A DNA stretch of 64,000 nucleotides from Pycnococcus provasolii (lineage: Eukaryota; Chlorophyta; Pseudoscourfieldiophyceae; Pseudoscourfieldiales). The notes beneath the pieces are model-generated. The model did not search any database. It was given only the letters and a program-made list of their open reading frames with translations, and was not told the origin of the DNA. Shown one piece after another: positions 40,280 through 50,691 of this stretch (positions are counted from its first letter, which is position 1; each line of letters begins with the position of its first letter). The position numbers and the translations under genes were made by a program. Where the stretch lies: the NCBI GenBank assembly GCA_049487715.1, contig CP150557.1:682001-746000 (forward strand). Reading direction: 5' to 3'.

Positions 40280-43027
40280 CTACGTTACTGAATGAGCAAT
40301 CCTAGGCCAAAAGCAGGAAACAATGGCGATTGCCATAGAAAACAGAAGTGCACTAAGCAGCGCGCTTTCACGCGCCTTCCAGAGCCTGATCTCGCGACGC
40401 ATTGACGCTCTTTCCTCGTCAGCGACTGAAAGGGTATTCTGGAGCTCCTCAAGCCGTGCATTCGTCTTGGCTAGCGACTGTGTGGCACCATCGAGCTCAA
40501 CGAGCTTCGCTGAAGCGACAGCAGCCTTCTCCTCGAGTGCACGAAGTTTCTTCACAAGCAGGTCGAGCAGAGCTGGAGAATGCGAGTTGGGCGAGAGCAT
40601 GGAGCCACCCTTTGTGCCTGCACCAGCAGCCACCGCGGCAGCAGCCATCGCGCCCGCAGATGGCACAGATCCTGCTCCACCGGTACCTGTCACCGAGGAA
40701 GCTGAAAGCTTTGTTTCTGGCTGTGTCGGCACTGCCGTCGCTGCCGTCGCCGCCGCCGCCGCAGTGGCATTCTTTGCCACCGTCGTGTTCGACGAGTTGG
40801 TTGATGAGGTGGACGTATTCACCGGCGAGGCGTTCGGCACCGTTGCATTCATGCCTGTTGTCGACGCATTTGGCGGCGGCGCTCCCGACGCAGCTTCGGG
40901 AGAAGTTGCATTGTTCCCTGGCATTGTCGAGGGGGACGCCGCGGTCGGAGGTGCGGTTGATGGTGATGACGGCGCTTGCTCGATAGACTTCACAGGTCGC
41001 TCCGCTGAATCTGCAGCCATCGCCGGTGGGGCGGCGCTGCTCACCTGAGCGGGAGATTCCGCCACGGTCTTGTCAACGGCAGCATCAGCGGGTGGTGTCG
41101 GCGACATCGACAACGACGGCGGCGGTGGCGGCGACACAGTGGACATTTCATGAACGGGCATCTCCGCTTGATCTTCAATCGGCGCGTCTGTGGAAGGATC
41201 AGCCGCGGCATTCTGGATTGGCGCGTCGGCGTCGTCACCTGGCGAAGCTGACGTGGCCGCCGCCGTCGCCGATGGTGCCGCCGCCTCCGCCGCCGCCGCT
41301 GCAGCCGAAGCTGCGGCCGTGGCCAGTGCCTCTGACTCCTCCGTCGTCCAGTCCGGCGTGCCGCCTGCACCAACGCCACCCTCATCCGTGATGGTTGCAT
41401 CCACCGCAACCATCTCAGGTTCAGGCTCCGTCGTGGATGGTTGTGCGTCAGTCACTGGCACATTCACCGTTTCCATTTCACGCTGCAGGCTTTCCACGAC
41501 GTTGTATCCGTGCACGCGAATCAGCGAGAGCGTGCAGAATCGCTCGGTGCCCTCGTGCTCGAGAACTCGCACTTGGATGTAGCGCACCCACGCCGGCTTC
41601 GTGAGCGAGAAGCTGAAAGGCGAGTGAAGCTCGCCCTCCTCCACCTCGAATGTTCCCATATCAATCCATTCTACACCTCCACCCGCTTCTCGTCTCCACA
41701 CCTCGGCTCCATCTGAAGCTGTGAGCATTTTATCATTGTTCTTTCCAGACGAAGCACCTCCCTCGGTTCCTGGAGCCGCAAGACCCGTCGCCTTGTCATC
41801 CGACGAAACCTCGTCGTCCTGACCCGTGAAAACGGAGACGCCGTCGTCGTACGTTGGCGTTTCCTGCGTGCCGAGCACCTGGAACACACGAACGGTGCTG
41901 CTGTAGAACTCGTAATTTGCTAGCGTGACGGCCTCCGCATGTACCTCCTGGCTGAGTTCGACGACGAACCACTGGCGTGCACTGCATTCCGTGATCATGT
42001 AGTGGTCCTTATTTTCCGTCACGAGTCCTTTGGCTCCTCTCGCGCCAGGATTCGTGGCGACGACGCGCGCGCCGTTCTTGTCGCTCGCGTAGTTGACACG
42101 TTTGTCCTTTTGAAGGGCAGGCGCCCCTCTTTGTGTTTGTAGTGTAGGCAGTTCTTCTGGAGGCGTTGGCTGTGCTGGCGGCGGCGGCGGCGGCGGTGGT
42201 GATGGTGGTGTGTCGACGACAGGTTTTTGGTCGTGTGTAGTCGTCTTGTCTGTGACGTTGGGAGGACTTATTTTGTCGTCGTCGTCGTCGTCGTGGCTTC
42301 TGTGGTCGTCGTCAACTTCCAGCACGCATATATCTCCGCTATTCGCGTTTGTGCTGATATCTGTCCTTTCTTTTGGGTTATATTCGCTGGTTGACGTGGG
42401 ATTGGACCAGTTGTTGTTCCACAGTCGCCAAGATACCAGAGACTGGTGCTGTTGTGCTGTTGACGAGTGTGTCGGGTGCATACGGTTAGCGGCTGCATCG
42501 GTGGTGGTGGTGGCGTCGGCGTCGGCGGTTGTGGTGGTTGTGGTTGTGGTTGTGGCGGCGGAGGTGGACGTGGAAGAGGAGGCGGTGTTGGCGGTGTTGG
42601 CGGTGGCGTGCCCCGCTGGTGCGGTTGTGGTTACGAGAGTTGTTGCATCTTCACGCGCTGGCACGTCTTCCTTCGTGGGTATTCGAATCATGCCGTCGGA
42701 AGAAGCCGTCGCGGCGGCACCTACCACCGAGTTGCTGCCTATGATCCCGATCGTCGCGACGATGAGAGCGATGAGAGCAAACGAGACCCTGTGAGAGAGT
42801 CGTAGGCGACGCGTTGTTTGAGGACTGAGCTGACAAAGACCGTGCGATCTGAGTCGCTTTGAGGAGGAAAACGCCACCCCACCACTCTCGAAGCCACAAG
42901 AAAATGAAGGGGACATACGTACATCTGAAGTGCTCATGAAAACTCCAACTCCAACTCCAACTCCTCCTCCTCTTCTTCTTCTCCTGAACGGCCACCAGGT
43001 GTGCAGATGAGAGGGAGTGGCCATCAT
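40280..43027 (-). CDS. Mid-SUN domain protein (SUCO/plant SUN3-like)
   Basis: 915 residues from the ATG at 43027; a second ATG follows directly, and the open frame further upstream begins with GTG. A transmembrane helix (FALIALIVATIGIIGSNSVV) near residue 90 is followed by Thr/Ala and Pro runs. The mid-SUN domain comes next, containing NYASDKNGARVVATNPGARG, ITECSARQWFVVELSQEVHA and RYIQVRVLEHEGTERFCTLS. Then come a ~250-residue Ala/Pro/Ser-rich stretch, a coiled coil (LEEKAAVASAKLVELDGATQ) and a C-terminal helix in the membrane. This matches the mid-SUN group (SUCO, Slp1, plant SUN3-5), which sits in the ER and nuclear envelope and protects or folds membrane proteins. Confidence 0.88.
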   Translation of the reverse strand: MMATPSHLHTWWPFRRRRRGGGVGVGVGVFMSTSDVRMSPSFSCGFESGGVAFSSSKRLRSHGLCQLSPQTTRRLRLSHRVSFALIALIVATIGIIGSNSVVGAAATASSDGMIRIPTKEDVPAREDATTLVTTTAPAGHATANTANTASSSTSTSAATTTTTTTTTADADATTTTDAAANRMHPTHSSTAQQHQSLVSWRLWNNNWSNPTSTSEYNPKERTDISTNANSGDICVLEVDDDHRSHDDDDDDKISPPNVTDKTTTHDQKPVVDTPPSPPPPPPPPAQPTPPEELPTLQTQRGAPALQKDKRVNYASDKNGARVVATNPGARGAKGLVTENKDHYMITECSARQWFVVELSQEVHAEAVTLANYEFYSSTVRVFQVLGTQETPTYDDGVSVFTGQDDEVSSDDKATGLAAPGTEGGASSGKNNDKMLTASDGAEVWRREAGGGVEWIDMGTFEVEEGELHSPFSFSLTKPAWVRYIQVRVLEHEGTERFCTLSLIRVHGYNVVESLQREMETVNVPVTDAQPSTTEPEPEMVAVDATITDEGGVGAGGTPDWTTEESEALATAAASAAAAAAEAAAPSATAAATSASPGDDADAPIQNAAADPSTDAPIEDQAEMPVHEMSTVSPPPPPSLSMSPTPPADAAVDKTVAESPAQVSSAAPPAMAADSAERPVKSIEQAPSSPSTAPPTAASPSTMPGNNATSPEAASGAPPPNASTTGMNATVPNASPVNTSTSSTNSSNTTVAKNATAAAAATAATAVPTQPETKLSASSVTGTGGAGSVPSAGAMAAAAVAAGAGTKGGSMLSPNSHSPALLDLLVKKLRALEEKAAVASAKLVELDGATQSLAKTNARLEELQNTLSVADEERASMRREIRLWKARESALLSALLFSMAIAIVSCFWPRIAHSVT

Positions 43028-43479
43028 CGGGAGCGCCAAGCACGACGAAAATTGGCAAACAAAAACGCGGCAGGGATTGCCCGAAACAAACACACGGATG
43101 GACGGACGGACGCGCCCCACCTCCCTCCACCTGGCGAGGCGAGACTTGGACACACCTGAGAAAGTATATGCGACAGGCGGTAAAACTCGGGGTTTGAAAT
43201 TCGGGGTTTGAAATTCGGGGTTTGGTTTTGTAAAATCCCGGAGTGCACCCCTTTCATCACTGGCACAACACAGACACAGTGTGGTTGGTTGCCACAGGGA
43301 GTTGCCACGTCCTTCCTAGCCTTAGTTCACGCTATCCTTCTTCTCCCCCGGGAGTATCCGATATCGTATCTTATTTTATTTTATTTTATTGGCCTTGCAC
43401 ACGCTTTCTCCTGTGGAGTTGTTACTACACAACGGTGTCAGGCGTTCTCATAGTTCGACTCGTCTCTTTTGCGACCACC
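43028..43479. promoter_or_regulatory. Divergent promoter with TCGGGGTTTGAAAT repeats
   Basis: Three tandem units at 43187-43225 (two of 14 bp and one partial). A TTTTA microsatellite lies at about 43370-43390. No gene seen. Confidence 0.55.
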
Positions 43480-45066
43480 ATGCTCGCACCTACCTTTAAT
43501 AAGGTCAACTCCATCAAGCTCCATACTTCTCATGTTGGGAATACTCATGGGCACTTGCCATGTCTTCGTCATCGGCGTAATAACAGTGGGTCCCGCTTCC
43601 GGCTCTCAGATAAACTCTCATATAACAGGGCGGCGCAGCGTCGTCCCCGGGTCGTCCCCAGGAGAAATGCGACGAGTTTGTCGTCGTCGTCACTGTCACC
43701 GAAAGGCTCGTCTCAGGCGGAAAAACAACACGTCAAGACTATTACGACAAACCTGGCTGACCAGCCATTAGGCTCCCTGGCTGAGTTTCGTGTCGCAACC
43801 TACAACATCCTGTGCCCGGCATACCGGAGAATGGGAAACGCACGCGAGTCCGAGGACGAAGACGGCTGGAAGAGTCGACTCGCACGCGTCGTACACGACC
43901 TCAAGCAAACAAACGCGGACGTTCTGTGCCTCCAAGAAGTTTGGCTCGCAAACGAGGAGGCGACGGACATTCTCAAACAAGCACTAGACGAAGCGGGGTA
44001 CGACACGTACACTACCAAACGTACGTCGCACTGGAATGCGCGTGAAGACGGACTCCTAACCGCAACAAGAAGGTCGTTCGCGCAGGTCATCGACCAGGTG
44101 GACATACCTTTCAACGACTGCGGTGACCGTACCGCTCAGCTTGTGTGGCTCAAGCTTCACGGGGGAGGGCAAGTTGCCGTAGTCAACCTGCACCTGCTCT
44201 TCCCGCACAACGCCAACTCCACCGTCATCCGACTGCGCGAGACGTTCAAACTGCTAGAGTTTCTGGAGGCGTGGCGCCAGCCGAACATCCCGTTCGTCGC
44301 TCTCGGCGACTGGAACGGAAGCGAGAGAGGTCGCGTGCAGCGCTTTTTGCGTTCGCAGGGATGGGTGAGTGCACTGAAATCGTGCGGCATCAGCAGTACA
44401 GACGACGAAGAGACGGACGAATGGATCAGCCACGTGAACCATCACGGCGAGCTTGTTGGCGTAGATCACGTTCTCGTGCTGAACCCGTCCGTGGCAGATA
44501 CGAAGGACTTAGCCGCTGATTGGCGTCGCGCGGTCGTCGCGATGATGGAAGCGCAGCTCGTGCAGGACGGAGTATGCACAACCGACGAGGCTTTCTCGGC
44601 ATTCGATGACAATCGCAACGGCGTGATGGACATCTCGGAGTTTCGAGCGATGGTTGAGCGCCTCGGCTGCACGGGTGAAGGCTCGATAGGGCTGCTGCCT
44701 CACGAGATTGACGAGATATTCAACGGCTTGTCAGAACGAGACAGCTGCGATGACAGCTGCGAGATTGCTCTTGCCGACTTCCGCTCGTGGTTTGACGTCG
44801 AGACGATGGCATCTGCGTACAGCCGCGTGCGTGACACGATGAACATCGAGGAGGGCGACTGGGATGCCCGAGATCTCGCAACGTCGAGGGCTGCTCCTAC
44901 GTGCACGTTGGCGCCGTTGGAGTGCGAGAATACCCTTCCCGGCGAGCTGTGCTGCGTCGCGGCTGGCTCAATCCACGGCGCGGCGATGAGTGGCGAGTGG
45001 CCGTCGGAGTGTCCGTCCGACCACGTTCCCGTCTACTGCGACCTGAGCCTCAATCCGCAACCGTAA
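43480..45066 (+). CDS. Endonuclease/exonuclease/phosphatase-fold protein with EF-hands
   Basis: 528 residues from the ATG at 43480 (good context, GACCACC). A basic, Asn/Arg/Ser-rich leader suggests organelle targeting. The EEP fold shows FRVATYNILCPAYRRM, LCLQEVW, VVNLHLLFPHNAN, FVALGDWNGS and, at the end, CPSDHVPVYCDLSL, supplying the usual Asn, Glu, Asp and His catalytic set. Between the last two catalytic blocks lies an EF-hand pair, with a canonical loop DDNRNGVMDISEF (about 44604-44642) and a weaker second one. Plants have such calcium-binding EEP proteins (CCR4-like by fold). The substrate could be RNA or a phospho-compound and is not decided by sequence. Confidence 0.8.
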   Translation: MLAPTFNKVNSIKLHTSHVGNTHGHLPCLRHRRNNSGSRFRLSDKLSYNRAAQRRPRVVPRRNATSLSSSSLSPKGSSQAEKQHVKTITTNLADQPLGSLAEFRVATYNILCPAYRRMGNARESEDEDGWKSRLARVVHDLKQTNADVLCLQEVWLANEEATDILKQALDEAGYDTYTTKRTSHWNAREDGLLTATRRSFAQVIDQVDIPFNDCGDRTAQLVWLKLHGGGQVAVVNLHLLFPHNANSTVIRLRETFKLLEFLEAWRQPNIPFVALGDWNGSERGRVQRFLRSQGWVSALKSCGISSTDDEETDEWISHVNHHGELVGVDHVLVLNPSVADTKDLAADWRRAVVAMMEAQLVQDGVCTTDEAFSAFDDNRNGVMDISEFRAMVERLGCTGEGSIGLLPHEIDEIFNGLSERDSCDDSCEIALADFRSWFDVETMASAYSRVRDTMNIEEGDWDARDLATSRAAPTCTLAPLECENTLPGELCCVAAGSIHGAAMSGEWPSECPSDHVPVYCDLSLNPQP

Positions 45067-45375
45067 GGCTGAAATGATGAGATCTTTCGTTCAGTAATGG
45101 AGTGTACTTTACTTTTTCTAACGGTCGTCCGTTCACACCATTCACGTTCACCATTCAGCAGTGCGTTTTTATACATGGCGCTGGTTTCGAAGCTACTTTC
45201 AGGCCGCTTTTCGTATGCGTCCGGCGTGAGAGCCCCACTTGCAACTTTTTGTCATTGTTGTCGTCGCCTTCGCCACCAACCGTGCATCAACACAAGGCTG
45301 AAAGATCACACATTTCTTTCATTTTTCATCTTCGATATTTACTTTACATGTTGTTATCACATTTACTAGGCATTA

Positions 45376-46506
45376 CTATGCCGCCGCCGCCGCCGCTTTC
45401 ATGGGCAGGGCGAGCGTGAACGCTGCTGTGACTGGACGATGGTCGCTGTGCTTGCACGCGTCGATGGACGTGTAGCTATTCAACTTCCAAACTCCGCCGC
45501 CGTCTGGCGCGAACAGAATGCGATCCGTCCAGCTCGGAACGCGCGCCTTGGACGACGTGTCGTATCGATCCGTCTTTCTGTCAAACTTGTACGTGGGCGG
45601 GAATCCGAGGAATCCTTCCCCGAACGGCGCGAGCGCCATAGACCGACTCTCCTCCTTCGCACGTGCAAGCTGGTCGTTCCGGCGCATGATCTCAAGCGCG
45701 AGCTGCTTGTCGTAGTCCCCAAGAAGCATGTCGACGACCCTGCGATTCGCCTCCACGCGGTAGTTCAGGTCACCCGCGAACACGACGGCGTCGGCGTCGG
45801 CGCTGCCTAGTCCGTCGAAGCGAAGCTTGGCGAGGATGCGCTTCGCGCTGTCGTTGCGCGCCTTCACCTCGTCCTGGTGAGCGGCGAGATGTGCGCCCAC
45901 GAAGAGCAGGCGTGCCCCTCCCACGTGCGTGAGCATGATTCCAACACCACCCTTGTTGGCCATGACGTTGCCCACACCGGTGGCCACGGTGGACGTCTTG
46001 ACTTCGACGAACTGCCCTATCGCTTCGTTGGTGGCGAAGACGGCGAGGTTGATTTTCCCCATCGCGCAGATTGCCACCTTAACAAGCTGCATGCCCGCAG
46101 TTTCAATGGCCGCCGTGAGTGCTTTGGACCACGTCGCTGCTGCGACGCCCTCCTGCGATGCGACGACGACGACGTCGCTGTGCACTCCGAGTCCTTCTCC
46201 GACGACTCTCCTGATGTCCACGTCGGTTGGCAAGGCTTCGTTTAAGTTCCACGTGACGACTCGCACCGCGAGCGGTTTGGCGAAGCTGAGCTGCTGAGTT
46301 GCGCCTGTTGACGACGACGGCTCCATACCCGCGGGGGTCAAGTTCTGCTTCCTCAAGCTCGCATTTGCGTTGACGGCGTGGTTGACTGAAGTGAAGAGCG
46401 GCGCGGTCCACGGGTCTTCGAGCGGGTCGAACGGCTCGCCCTCCTCCGACGACGTCTCCGGGTCAAGGTATTGACTTTGACTTGTGCGAGGGTACGCGGC
46501 CATCAT
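45376..46506 (-). CDS. Inositol polyphosphate 5-phosphatase
   Basis: 376 residues from the first of two adjacent ATGs. IPPc family signatures are in order: VVTWNLNEALP, VVVASQEGV, NKGGVGIMLTHVGG, VFAGDLNYRVEANR, FPPTYKFD, then YDTSSKARVPSWTDRILF and CKHSDHRPV. These carry the metal-binding and phosphate-binding residues. The enzyme removes the 5-phosphate from phosphoinositides or soluble inositol phosphates. It lacks extra lipid-binding or SAC domains, so it is close to a bare catalytic domain with a ~70-residue acidic head. It is convergent with the EEP gene. Confidence 0.93.
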   Translation of the reverse strand: MMAAYPRTSQSQYLDPETSSEEGEPFDPLEDPWTAPLFTSVNHAVNANASLRKQNLTPAGMEPSSSTGATQQLSFAKPLAVRVVTWNLNEALPTDVDIRRVVGEGLGVHSDVVVVASQEGVAAATWSKALTAAIETAGMQLVKVAICAMGKINLAVFATNEAIGQFVEVKTSTVATGVGNVMANKGGVGIMLTHVGGARLLFVGAHLAAHQDEVKARNDSAKRILAKLRFDGLGSADADAVVFAGDLNYRVEANRRVVDMLLGDYDKQLALEIMRRNDQLARAKEESRSMALAPFGEGFLGFPPTYKFDRKTDRYDTSSKARVPSWTDRILFAPDGGGVWKLNSYTSIDACKHSDHRPVTAAFTLALPMKAAAAAA

Positions 46507-47035
46507 GAGAACGTTGTTTGTGATGTGATGCGATGTGATGGGTGGCGCCACACACAGGCCACGGAAACGTTTATTAATTAAGGTTTGAAATCAAAATTAT
46601 GCAAGGCTGCAAGTTAAGGTTAGGCGAAGAAGGCAAGGCGCGGCCCCCCCTTGTCCCTCGCCTTGTGGGCCTTGTGTGCCCTTGTGTGGGCTTAAGTGGG
46701 GCTGGCACCTCGCTGGAGCAAGCAATCATGGGAACAATACAGTAGGGCGAAACTCGACTCGACTCGAGAAGAGAGAAGTGGGTGGAACAAGTGTAAGTGG
46801 GGGTTTGAGATGTTAGAATTTTAGTATTTTGCATAAGTTTAGTTTGGGGGTTGTTGCAGATTTTCTTCTTCACGGGGACCCGAACCGGTATCCCTTTCCT
46901 TTTGTGTACAGTATTTAGGGAGGAGCAGGGCGGCGGCTGTTTGTTTTGTCCTCCCTTCTCCTCCCCCCTTCTCCTCTCCTGCGACGGACGGACAGACCAG
47001 ACGCACGCATCAAGAAGAAGACACACTTCTGCGCC
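46507..47035. promoter_or_regulatory. Divergent promoter of 5-phosphatase and RPL14
   Basis: Contains GGGGGTTTGAG near 46800 and a TTTGGGGGTTG element near 46842-46855, plus CT-rich sequence just before the RPL14 start. No gene seen. Confidence 0.45.
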
Positions 47036-47732
47036 ATGCCGGTACGTCTCTTCCTTGTCTTCTTCTCTTTCGGTGGTGGTGCCTCAATCGAGGGGTTTCT
47101 CTTGTTTTTGTCGTTCCACTGCTTTGCCTTACCTGACCTTTTTTGGTCTTCGTTGTTCAGTCTTCTGGAAAAATGGCGAGCCTTACAGGCTTGTTTCTGC
47201 ATCGCGCGCGCTTGGCTCTCGTCGTGCGCGGGTTATTATCCGTGCGGGCGGCGTTTCGTTGTTGTTTCCCACACGTAACATGGAATGGGAAGGGGGAGAT
47301 CTCAGAGAGGAGCGACACGCGCAAAAGAACACGGCTCACAATTTCCTCACGCACACACTACTATACCCACAGTTCAAGCGATATGTTGAGATTGGCCGTG
47401 TGGCTCTCGTCAAGTGCGGACCGCTCGAGGGACAGCTGGTGGTGATCGTCGACGTGATCAACATGAGCAAGATGCTCGTTGACCAGCCGTCGAAGAACTT
47501 CAAGCGGCAGGTGGTGCACCTCCGCGATACGCGCGTGACAGACTATAAGGTTGAGATTGGACGTATGCCCGACAAGTCGACGCTGGCTGGCGCGGCGGAG
47601 GATGCGGACTACGCCAACCTGTTTGCATCGAGCGCGTGGGGACAGAAGCTTGCGAAGCGCAAGGCGAAGGCGGCAATGACAGACTTCCAGCGTTACCAGA
47701 AGATGGCGAGCAAGGGTGGCAAGAAGAAGTGA
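47036..47732 (+). CDS. RPL14: Ribosomal protein eL14
   Basis: Exon 1 is only ATGCCG (47036-47041), followed by a 331-bp intron (GTACGT donor, CCCACAG acceptor) and exon 2 at 47373-47732; 121 residues. The join gives MPFKRYVEIGRVAL, exactly the conserved eL14 start. QLVVIVDVINMSKMLVDQP, SSAWGQKLAKRKAKAAMTDF and a basic tail follow. It is part of the 60S subunit. A very short first coding exon is common in ribosomal protein genes and often lies next to regulatory sequence. An in-frame ORF through the intron end (from 46851) would miss this start. TGTAA lies just after the stop. Confidence 0.95.
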
Positions 47733-47801
47733 GATACTGTTTTTCTTGTGTAACACAGAGCTCCCGTCCAAGGATGCTACTACCAAAAAAAAGCTTTTAC
47801 T

Positions 47802-48659
47802 TTAGCTGCTCTTCTTCGCGGCACCACCTGCAGCCGCCTTCCTTTGTCCACCACCCTGTTGCTGCTGAGGCGGCGGGTTGATGATGTTCATGATGATGAA
47901 CATGGCGGGCATGATGAACATCCAGTTGCGCTGGAAAAACGTCTTTGGCTTTTTCGCTACCGGCTGGCCGTCCGGACCTAGAGTGGTTGACGTTTCGCTG
48001 TCCGGTCGATCTGGTGCTACGTGCATACCCTTCAGACCCGGTGCAACGCGTGCGTACTGCACGTTTGCCGTAGCCCGTGCGAACGACCACGCGTCCTGCT
48101 TGAGTGGCGCGAGGTCTGGCGCGCACTGCCCGCTCGGCGTGCGGTACGCGAGCGCGACGACGCGTCCCACCGAGTCCATGTGAAGGGTGACGTGCTCGCT
48201 CATGCCCGCGTGCGCGAGGCACCGTGCCTTAACGAAGGCGACGACGTAGTCGTCTGCCGACGCACCCTCCTTCACCTCTCCCAGCACACCGCTCGGTACA
48301 CGAACGCGATACATCGCGTCGTTGTCGACGAGCGCCTGGAACGCCTTGCTGCTTTGAGCGTTTCCTGCATTTCGGCGCACGCGCAGTCTGCTTACTCGCA
48401 CGCCTGAGATTCCCTCTCGCTGCTTCTGCGCCGTGAGCGTGGCTGCTTCTTCCCACTTCTTTCCGTCGAAGCTGTGCTGCATGGGCACAGAGACTTCCGT
48501 GAAAGCCGCAGATGCGCCGGAGGCATCTGTATCGACTTCAAACTCGTCGAACGCGTCAACAGCGGATGCCTGACTGTTATCCGCCTCAGAGAAGTCCTGG
48601 GCGTAAGCGCCGAGAGCGCTGAGAGCAAGCAAGAGCAAGACGAGCAGGCGAGGCATCAT
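47802..48659 (-). CDS. EMC10: ER membrane protein complex subunit 10
   Basis: 285 residues. Signal peptide MMPRLLVLLLLALSALGAYA, then a lumenal beta-rich domain (SVPMQHSFDGKKWEE, YRVRVPSGVLGEV). A single C-terminal transmembrane helix, FFQRNWMFIMPAMFIIMNII, is followed by a Gln/Gly/Lys-rich tail. This is the EMC10 layout. EMC inserts and stabilises membrane proteins in the ER. The gene converges on RPL14, 69 bases between stops, and shares a promoter holding a CCCTAA tract with GT8. Confidence 0.85.
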   Translation of the reverse strand: MMPRLLVLLLLALSALGAYAQDFSEADNSQASAVDAFDEFEVDTDASGASAAFTEVSVPMQHSFDGKKWEEAATLTAQKQREGISGVRVSRLRVRRNAGNAQSSKAFQALVDNDAMYRVRVPSGVLGEVKEGASADDYVVAFVKARCLAHAGMSEHVTLHMDSVGRVVALAYRTPSGQCAPDLAPLKQDAWSFARATANVQYARVAPGLKGMHVAPDRPDSETSTTLGPDGQPVAKKPKTFFQRNWMFIMPAMFIIMNIINPPPQQQQGGGQRKAAAGGAAKKSS

Positions 48660-48774
48660 CGTAGCAAACGAGACAAAGCGAAGAATGAAGCAGACAACAA
48701 GCCGAGAGGTCCTAGGAGGAGAGAGATGGCCGAGAAGGAGGGGCCGAGAACGGGAATGGAAAATCCGAACCCTA

Positions 48775-48820
48775 TAACCCTAACCCTAACCCTAACCCAT
48801 AACCCTAACCCTAGCCCTAA
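48775..48820. repeat. Interstitial CCCTAA tract in the EMC10/GT8 divergent promoter
   Basis: About seven units with two irregular ones (CCCATAA, CCCTAG). The surrounding 48660-49023 holds no gene. Confidence 0.9.
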
Positions 48821-49023
48821 CGCCTCGACCCAACGAACCCTACAGCCGTGCCCACCTCCACCTGGACCTGCCCACCATTTTGACTAATCCCGGGGGGAAC
48901 CACCGTGGCACGCTTAGCCTGGGATAGGCCTCAGGCGTCTTCTCCCTCCCCTGGCGTTTTCTCAGAAGAGCTAACCAGTCACCCCCATCGCCGTCGCCGT
49001 CGCCATCTGGAAGGTGAGTTAGC

Positions 49024-50547
49024 ATGGCGCCTTCGCTTCTTGGGAAACCGCCTCACGCTCTTAAGAAGATGAGTAACAGTCATCCTTTCGCACTCCTCGC
49101 ACTCCTGCTGCTTGCTTGCGTTTCTGTCTCACTGCTCGCAACAACACGCACATCGACTCCTCTTGAGGGATCTACACCCTCCTCCTCCTTGTCGTCGTCG
49201 TCGTCGTCGTCCTCCGGGGTGGCCTCTCTCGGTGTGGCCTCTCTACCTCGTGACTCCGCACAGGTGCTGTCGACGGCGCACAGGCACCTCGCAGGTCGGT
49301 GGATCGTCTACAAAGACGCGCCGCCGCCACCCACGAAGCAGCGGCCTGAGAAAGGCGACGGAAAGAAGGGTGGCGCGTCGAAAACCAAGGGAAACGCAAG
49401 GGCGGAGCTTCTATTCGACATGAAGGCGCAGTGCAAGGCGACGGACATGCAAAAGCGACGTGACGTTACAGGCTGCTGGGGTGTTGCCAGCGAGGAGGAC
49501 GAGCTGAGCGCGTGTCCCGCGGACGGCTATCCCGTCGAGCATATCACGTTCGACGGACAACTGCGCACGTCGCCCCCGAGCGGGTGCAAGGAGGCTTGGA
49601 TCACAACGCTGTGCGACGACGGCTTCCTGCCCGCGGTACTCATTCTCGTCCACACGCTGCGAGCGCACTCCGCCGAGCCGCGCGACATTGTCGTCGTCGC
49701 GTCCACCGCCGTGAGCAAGGAGATCCTCGACCAGGTGCGCGCGCTGTGCGTGCGCGTTGTCGTCGTCGACCCGTTCGCCGTCGACCCCAAGGCTGTGGCT
49801 CTCATGACGCGAAGCCAGCGCTACCGCTCGGGATACTGGGTCGTCAAGATGTTCGTGTGGCGCTTCACCGAGTACGATAAGCTCGTTCACCTTGACGGCG
49901 ACATCTTCCTGAGGAACAACCCGGACGCCCTCTTCTGCTCGCCGGTGATTGGCTACGCACCGCAGTCGCGCGACTCGCCGGCGAGCGTGGGAACGGGACT
50001 GCCTCTAATTGGCGTCACGCCGCGCTCGAGCCAGGATGCCAAGGCTGGATTCAACGCCGGAATGTTCGTGTACGTGCCGCGCGAGGAGACGTACCTGAAG
50101 TTGATGGCGCGCTTCTTGGCGCAGTCGGAGAAGGAGATGCTCGCCAACTCGGAGCAGGATTTTCTGAACGCCTTTTTCAAGAGCCGGTACACCGTCGTTC
50201 CAATCGACCTCATCATGAAACATCGCCGCATTGTGAAGGAGAAGGCACTGTGGGACGAGAATCGCATCGCGGGATACCACATGAACGGCCACCCGAAGCC
50301 ATGGTCACCGCTCTGGCGAACGGCGTGCGCGTACCCCGACGAGCACGGGCAATTTATCAAGCAGTACGTCGCATTTTTCACCGAGTGGTGGATCAACTAC
50401 TACCACTTCATTGGCGAGGAGAGGCCTGCAGACGTTTCGACGTTCCATCTGCGACCGGAGCACGACCCATCTGGTAAGTGGGCGTCGTACGATCCTAAAG
50501 GCGCGAACAAGTGCGACACGGGTTACACGAGCAAAAAGGGGGAGTAA
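49024..50547 (+). CDS. Golgi-type glycosyltransferase family 8 (glycogenin-like)
   Basis: 507 residues, type II membrane topology: the signal anchor PFALLALLLLACVSVSLLA is followed by a Ser/Pro/Lys stem. The catalytic part has WITTLCDDGFLPAVLILVHT, the DxD-containing YDKLVHLDGDIFLRNNPDAL, and FNAGMFVYVP, then HMNGHPKPW, the late His-Gly motif that binds the nucleotide sugar and metal. These place it in GT8 near glycogenin and plant GUX/PGSIP enzymes. Acceptor unknown; a polysaccharide or glycoprotein made in the Golgi is likely. Confidence 0.85.
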   Translation: MAPSLLGKPPHALKKMSNSHPFALLALLLLACVSVSLLATTRTSTPLEGSTPSSSLSSSSSSSSGVASLGVASLPRDSAQVLSTAHRHLAGRWIVYKDAPPPPTKQRPEKGDGKKGGASKTKGNARAELLFDMKAQCKATDMQKRRDVTGCWGVASEEDELSACPADGYPVEHITFDGQLRTSPPSGCKEAWITTLCDDGFLPAVLILVHTLRAHSAEPRDIVVVASTAVSKEILDQVRALCVRVVVVDPFAVDPKAVALMTRSQRYRSGYWVVKMFVWRFTEYDKLVHLDGDIFLRNNPDALFCSPVIGYAPQSRDSPASVGTGLPLIGVTPRSSQDAKAGFNAGMFVYVPREETYLKLMARFLAQSEKEMLANSEQDFLNAFFKSRYTVVPIDLIMKHRRIVKEKALWDENRIAGYHMNGHPKPWSPLWRTACAYPDEHGQFIKQYVAFFTEWWINYYHFIGEERPADVSTFHLRPEHDPSGKWASYDPKGANKCDTGYTSKKGE

Positions 50548-50691
50548 GAGGCGAACGATATACTGTATGTAGCTATGTAACAACGACAACGACAACAAGG
50601 AAAAAAGATGCTTTCGCGACGCCAACGGAAGAAGTAAACACTCCATTCCATTCAATGGGAAACTCATAGGATAAAAAAATTGATATATATT

